Positions 60,380 through 64,000 of a stretch of 64,000 nt of DNA are shown one piece after another. The stretch covers positions 283,085 through 347,084 of the forward strand of contig DHVT01000011.1 in assembly GCA_002412775.1 (NCBI GenBank), in the 5' to 3' direction. The notes below the pieces were generated by a model that made no database searches, was not told where the DNA came from, and saw nothing but the letters and a program-made list of their open reading frames with translations. This DNA is from Firmicutes bacterium UBA5201. GTDB taxonomy: Bacteria > Bacillota > Clostridia > Peptostreptococcales > Acidaminobacteraceae. The position numbers and the translations under genes are program-made. Position 1 is the first letter of the stretch, and each line of letters opens with the position of its first letter.

Positions 60380-61099
60380 ATGAGACTGCAAGGAAAAGTT
60401 GCCATTGTCACTGGAGGAGCTCAAGGGATCGGCCAATCCATTTGTGAAACGTTTGCAAGAGAGGGCGCAAAAGTCGTAGCTGTGGATTTGTCGGATATGA
60501 CCTATGTATGTGAAGGTGTCAAAGGGTACAAATTGAATGTCACAAACCGTACAGAAGTTGAACACTTTGCAAATGATATTGTAAGCGAATACGGACACAT
60601 TGATGTTTTGGTGAACAACGCTGGAATCACCAGAGACGCCTTGATTGGAAAAATGACTGAAGATATGTGGGATTTGGTAATCGATGTCAATCTGAAAGGT
60701 GTTTTTAATATCACTCAAGTGGTGGCACCTCATATGATCGAACAAAAGCAGGGGTCGATCATCAACATAGCTTCAGTGGTAGGCGAGTATGGAAATGTGG
60801 GACAAACCAATTATGCTGCGACCAAGGCAGGTGTGATCGCCATGGCCAAAACATGGGCCAAGGAGTTCTCAAGAAAAGGAGAGGCTGTGCGTGTCAATTC
60901 CGTGGCACCGGGCTATGTGAACACAGAGATGATGAAAACCGTACCAGATAAGGTTCTGGATCCCATAAGACAAAAGACTATGCTCGGAAGATTGGGTGAA
61001 CCTCAGGAAATAGCAAATGCGGTATTATTTTTGGCAAGTGATGAATCCTCATTCATCACAGGGCATAATTTATCCGTCAACGGCGGACTCAGATTGTAA
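60380..61099 (+). CDS. fabG: 3-oxoacyl-ACP reductase FabG-like SDR
   Basis: A 239-residue classical short-chain dehydrogenase. G-G-A-Q-G-I-G-Q at about 13-20 binds NAD(P), N-N-A-G-I-T-R-D is next, and the catalytic set is Ser in N-I-A-S-V-V and Tyr/Lys in N-Y-A-A-T-K. The Q-T-N-Y-A-A-T-K-A-G and G-R-L-G-E-P-Q-E motifs fit FabG or an acetoacetyl-CoA reductase; the two cannot be told apart here. It is not in a fatty-acid cluster. The ATG at 60380 has AGGAGG 7 nt upstream; an in-frame ATG 18 nt earlier lies before that site. Confidence 0.85.
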   Translation: MRLQGKVAIVTGGAQGIGQSICETFAREGAKVVAVDLSDMTYVCEGVKGYKLNVTNRTEVEHFANDIVSEYGHIDVLVNNAGITRDALIGKMTEDMWDLVIDVNLKGVFNITQVVAPHMIEQKQGSIINIASVVGEYGNVGQTNYAATKAGVIAMAKTWAKEFSRKGEAVRVNSVAPGYVNTEMMKTVPDKVLDPIRQKTMLGRLGEPQEIANAVLFLASDESSFITGHNLSVNGGLRL

Positions 61100-61105
61100 T
61101 CCCAA

Positions 61106-61138
61106 AAAAAGCAACACCTTCATATGGTGTTGCTTTTT
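61106..61138. terminator. bidirectional intrinsic terminator
   Basis: AAAAAGCAACACC and GGTGTTGCTTTTT form a 13-bp perfect stem, with A- and T-runs inside the arms. It separates fabG from the converging exporter genes and contains the TGA of the small ThrE-type gene in its loop. Confidence 0.9.
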
Positions 61139-61569
61139 CGATCGATGAATGGCCTAACGATTCTGAATAGTGATGTGGCGAGTACTATGCCGCATGCAAT
61201 TGAAATCGCTATGAACAGAGATTCCGCGCCGGTGGTCATGGCAGTTTCAAAATCCTGTGATACTATATGATACATGGTATAATAAATGCCATATCCAGGA
61301 ACAAAGGGAATGATGCCTGGGATGATAAACAAAGTTGCGGGATGTTTTTGAACAGAAGCAAGGAACTCACCTACGAGCCCAACGAAAATCGATCCAATAA
61401 AGGCTGGCACGATGAAACTTGTGCCGCTGCTTTGCAGAAATGCATATAACATCCATCCAAACATGCCATTGATGCTTGCTATGAAAATGAGTTTTCTTGG
61501 CAGATTGAAAATAATGGAAAATCCAACCACACAAAAGAATGAATATAAACCTTGAAGAAAAATGTTCAC
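61120..61569 (-). CDS. threonine/serine exporter, small subunit (ThrE C-terminal part)
   Basis: A 149-residue membrane protein with four or five helices, matching the second half of ThrE (DUF3815-type). I-P-G-I-I-P-F-V-P-G-Y-G-I-Y-Y is the conserved centre. It works with the larger subunit encoded just upstream to export threonine, serine or small peptides. The start is GTG at 61569 with AGGAGG 6 nt before it. The last codons run into the terminator hairpin. Confidence 0.88.
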   Translation of the reverse strand: MNIFLQGLYSFFCVVGFSIIFNLPRKLIFIASINGMFGWMLYAFLQSSGTSFIVPAFIGSIFVGLVGEFLASVQKHPATLFIIPGIIPFVPGYGIYYTMYHIVSQDFETAMTTGAESLFIAISIACGIVLATSLFRIVRPFIDRKSNTI

Positions 61570-61579
61570 TGATGACCTC

Positions 61580-62356
61580 CTAAATCCATGCTAGAACAAA
61601 CTGCAACACCATACCGGCTCCAAAAGCAAGTGCTATGGCAATAAAAAGTGCTTCCATGATTTTGGCACTACCAGCCAACAGTTCGCCTGAGATCAAATCC
61701 CGAATGCCGTTTGTGAGCGATACACCTGGAACCAAGGTCATCAGAGGTCCTATTATGACCATATTGAATGAAGCGTCCACACCAATCCATTTGCCTATTG
61801 AAATTCCGATGAAACATAACAATGATGCGAGAAATCCACCAAGAATATTTTTTATGAAAAAGTTCATGTTCTTGGAAGTCAAATTGTCCCACAATAAGAT
61901 TGTAAATGAAGAAGCGATGTAAGATAAAATGAACTCACTCAGGGTACCCCCAAAGAGCAATACAAAAAATCCTCCTGCCATCCCACTGAAGAAAAATCGG
62001 GTCAACTTAGAAAAATTGGGAGGTGAGACGAGTTCCAACAATTTTGATTCCGCCTCGTCGAGCGACATATCCGTAGAACTGAACTGCCTTGCAAACTCAT
62101 TTGTTCGATCTATGCTTTCGAGATCGATGCCACTTGGATTGACTCTGTACAACTTGGTGATGAGTATGCCATCGGGTTCAGCACTGAAAATCATGCCGGT
62201 TGGAATCACAAAAACATTGACGTCTGTATTCAATCTGGATTCCGCCATACGCTTCACTGTATCTTCCACTCTATATGTCTCTGCACCGTTGGTCAGCATG
62301 ATCTTGCCGGCCTCAACTGCGATATTTATGATTCTTTTTAGTTCCATATCATTCAT
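61580..62356 (-). CDS. threonine/serine exporter, large subunit (ThrE N-terminal part, DUF1212)
   Basis: A 258-residue protein: a cytoplasmic N-terminal half with the DUF1212 motif A-G-K-I-M-L-T-N-G-A-E-T-Y-R-V-E-D-T near residue 15, then five helices from about residue 115, including L-V-P-G-V-S-L-T-N-G-I-R-D. Together with the small subunit 10 nt downstream it forms a split ThrE-type exporter, the usual form in Bacillota. AGGAG lies 7 nt before the ATG. Confidence 0.9.
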   Translation of the reverse strand: MNDMELKRIINIAVEAGKIMLTNGAETYRVEDTVKRMAESRLNTDVNVFVIPTGMIFSAEPDGILITKLYRVNPSGIDLESIDRTNEFARQFSSTDMSLDEAESKLLELVSPPNFSKLTRFFFSGMAGGFFVLLFGGTLSEFILSYIASSFTILLWDNLTSKNMNFFIKNILGGFLASLLCFIGISIGKWIGVDASFNMVIIGPLMTLVPGVSLTNGIRDLISGELLAGSAKIMEALFIAIALAFGAGMVLQFVLAWI

Positions 62357-62423
62357 TTTTCGACTCCTATTTGAAAGCTATCCATAATTATACCAAAAAT
62401 AACTTTTAAATACTCTTTTTTTA

Positions 62424-62452
62424 TTGTTAATTATTTGATAAAATCGTTATAA
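62424..62452 (+). promoter_or_regulatory. promoter of the rluD-pyrR unit
   Basis: TTGTTA (62424-62429), a 17-bp spacer and TTATAA (62447-62452), 32 nt before the ATG at 62485. Confidence 0.5.
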
Positions 62453-62484
62453 CTCAACTAATACAGATATAGATAGGAGAACTG

Positions 62485-63396
62485 ATGTCAGAACTTTTAG
62501 TAATACATTGTGATAGAGACGGTGTACGAATAGATTCATATCTCGGAAACGCACTTGATGGTCTTTCCAGAAGTTATATTCAAAAATTGATTGGTGAAGA
62601 AAAAGTAAAGGTCAACGGAACCGTGATCAGTTCGAAAAAAATGATGCTCAGCATAGGGGATGTTCTTGAAGTGGCTGTTCCTGAGCCTGAGATGCCGGGC
62701 ATCGTCGCTGAGGACATACCACTGGACATTGTCTATGAAGATGATGATCTCCTCATAGTCAACAAGCCACAGGGCATGGTGGTGCATCCGGCACCAGGTA
62801 ATTATACCGGAACATTGGTAAACGCTTTAATGAATGTATCAGATCGTTTGTCCAGTATCAACGGAGTGATTCGACCTGGGATTGTCCATAGAATTGATAA
62901 GGATACATCCGGGTTGCTGATGATCGCAAAGAATGATGTGGCCCACGAATCACTTGCCAGACAGCTCAAGGAAAAAACGACCATAAGAGAATATGTCGCG
63001 ATTGTCAACGGCAGAGTGGGAAAAGATAAGGGCACAATTGATGCGCCGCTTGCAAGACACAGTGTCGATAGAAAAAAAATGGCTATACAATTTGCCGGTA
63101 GAAATGCAGTCACTCACTATGAGGTGTTGGAGCGTTACAAATACCACACACTCGTGAAATTGGTTCTTGAGACGGGAAGAACCCATCAGATTCGAGTGCA
63201 CATGGCCTCTATTGGACACCCGATATTGGGCGACCCTATATATGGAGTGAAAAGTGAGCGGGTCAAGCATGTCGGTCAAGCGCTTCATGCCAAAAAAATC
63301 GGATTCATACATCCTAGAACCAAAGAAATGTTGATAATCGATTCAGAACTGCCTGAATACTTCGAGATTTTGATCAAGAAATGCAAATCGATATAA
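62485..63396 (+). CDS. RluD-family 23S rRNA pseudouridine synthase
   Basis: A 303-residue protein with an N-terminal S4 domain (about 10-70, S-R-S-Y-I-Q-K-L-I) and a catalytic domain with H-R-I-D-K-D-T-S-G-L-L (catalytic Asp) and G-R-T-H-Q-I-R-V-H. It modifies uridines in 23S rRNA, as RluD or the Bacillus YlyB. AGGAG precedes the ATG. pyrR follows after 21 nt, as in many Bacillota, but the usual lspA upstream is replaced by a divergent exporter. Confidence 0.95.
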   Translation: MSELLVIHCDRDGVRIDSYLGNALDGLSRSYIQKLIGEEKVKVNGTVISSKKMMLSIGDVLEVAVPEPEMPGIVAEDIPLDIVYEDDDLLIVNKPQGMVVHPAPGNYTGTLVNALMNVSDRLSSINGVIRPGIVHRIDKDTSGLLMIAKNDVAHESLARQLKEKTTIREYVAIVNGRVGKDKGTIDAPLARHSVDRKKMAIQFAGRNAVTHYEVLERYKYHTLVKLVLETGRTHQIRVHMASIGHPILGDPIYGVKSERVKHVGQALHAKKIGFIHPRTKEMLIIDSELPEYFEILIKKCKSI

Positions 63397-63417
63397 TAGG
63401 AAATATAGGAGGCCGTA

Positions 63418-63954
63418 ATGGAATTTAAAGCAAAATTATTGGATGATAAGGCCATTGATCGTTCGTTGACCAGATTGGCACATGAGATAATCGAAAAAAA
63501 CAAAGGAACGGAATCCTTGGTATTGATTGGTATCAAATCAAGAGGAATTCCAATCGCACACAGGATTTCACAGAGGATTAAAGCAATCGAAGGTACTGTG
63601 TTGCCTGTTGGAGAACTTGATATCACCCTCTATAGGGATGATTTGTCTCTTAAGAGCTATGAACCGGATGTAAAAGGACTCAAGGTGGATTTTGAGATTG
63701 ATGGAAAGGTCGTCATATTGGTGGACGACGTCATATATACTGGAAGAACAGTAAGAGCCGCAATGGATGCCATCATTGACTACGGTCGTCCAAGTGCCAT
63801 ACAATTGGCAGTTTTAGTGGATCGAGGGCATCGTGAGTTGCCGATCAGACCTGATTTCGTAGGAAAGAATGTGCCAACCTCCAGCAAAGAAGTGGTCAAG
63901 GTCAAATTGGAAGAGATGGATGGGATCAATGAAGTAAGCATCTATCAAAAATGA
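63418..63954 (+). CDS. pyrR: pyrimidine operon attenuation protein PyrR / uracil phosphoribosyltransferase
   Basis: A 178-residue protein that binds pyr mRNA with UMP or UTP and also makes UMP from uracil and PRPP. The PRPP motif V-I-L-V-D-D-V-I-Y-T-G-R-T is at about residues 99-111, and the flexible-loop motif L-Y-R-D-D-L is near residue 64. AGGAGG lies 5 nt before the ATG. The window ends 46 nt after the stop, so the following gene and any PyrR-binding leader are not visible. Confidence 0.97.
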   Translation: MEFKAKLLDDKAIDRSLTRLAHEIIEKNKGTESLVLIGIKSRGIPIAHRISQRIKAIEGTVLPVGELDITLYRDDLSLKSYEPDVKGLKVDFEIDGKVVILVDDVIYTGRTVRAAMDAIIDYGRPSAIQLAVLVDRGHRELPIRPDFVGKNVPTSSKEVVKVKLEEMDGINEVSIYQK

Positions 63955-64000
63955 TCCATGCCAATAGGAATAAAATGGGGCTGTCGGGAAATAGATAGTT

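Overview
The window is a low-to-moderate GC chromosomal segment of a Gram-positive bacterium of the Bacillota, most likely class Clostridia. The evidence is a complete mraZ-to-divIVA division cluster of the clostridial type (tandem DUF881 genes, Sbp/DUF1290, SepF, YggT, YlmH, DivIVA), an isoleucine T-box riboswitch in front of ileS, strong AGGAGG ribosome binding sites, frequent TTG/GTG starts and many U-rich intrinsic terminators. The spoIIGA-sigE-sigG block often found between ftsZ and nrdR in spore formers is absent here, which fits a non-sporulating lineage; a relative of Fusibacter or Acidaminobacter is only a guess. No rRNA, tRNA, CRISPR array, insertion sequence or phage gene was seen.

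Positions 1-16755 are mixed housekeeping and accessory genes: the end of an alpha/beta hydrolase, a GNAT acetyltransferase, a divergent TruA, a UPF0182 membrane protein, a chromate transporter, and a cyclic-di-GMP block (GGDEF; PAS-GAF-HD-GYP; rhodanese; PAS-GAF-GGDEF). An operon then runs rtcB, barnase, barstar, two flavodoxin-fold proteins and a DEDDh exonuclease with a BRCT domain. A J-domain protein and two small membrane proteins follow.

Positions 16800-21663 hold a self-contained, visibly AT-rich three-gene operon with 1-nt gaps: an ICMT-like membrane methyltransferase, a GH3-family acyl-adenylating enzyme, and a 7TM-GAF-GGDEF(degenerate)-HD-GYP receptor. This is the strongest candidate for an undescribed signalling system. 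The other is rtcB-barnase-barstar: barnase leaves the 5'-OH and 2',3'-cyclic phosphate or 3'-phosphate ends that RtcB rejoins.

Positions 21704-31617 carry an MBL hydrolase, an MFS exporter, a PadR/DUF2812 pair, an EamA transporter, an M48 protease, ychF, the ymfF/ymfH M16 pair and lgt. Positions 31687-53799 are the cell wall and division cluster: mraZ, rsmH, ftsL, a class B PBP with PASTA, mraY, murD, ftsW, murG, ftsQ, two DUF881 genes, sbp, ftsZ, nrdR, pgeF, a DUF512 radical SAM gene, der, a poly-aspartate protein, gpsA, a HlyD-like gene, yggS, sepF, yggT, ylmH and divIVA. murE, murF, murC, murB, ftsA and plsY are missing from their usual slots. Positions 53803-64000 hold the T-box and ileS (with an unusual G-I-H-H signature), a PepV-type dipeptidase, a PIN-PhoH protein, a probable 49-residue membrane protein, fabG, a split ThrE-type exporter, an RluD-family synthase and pyrR.
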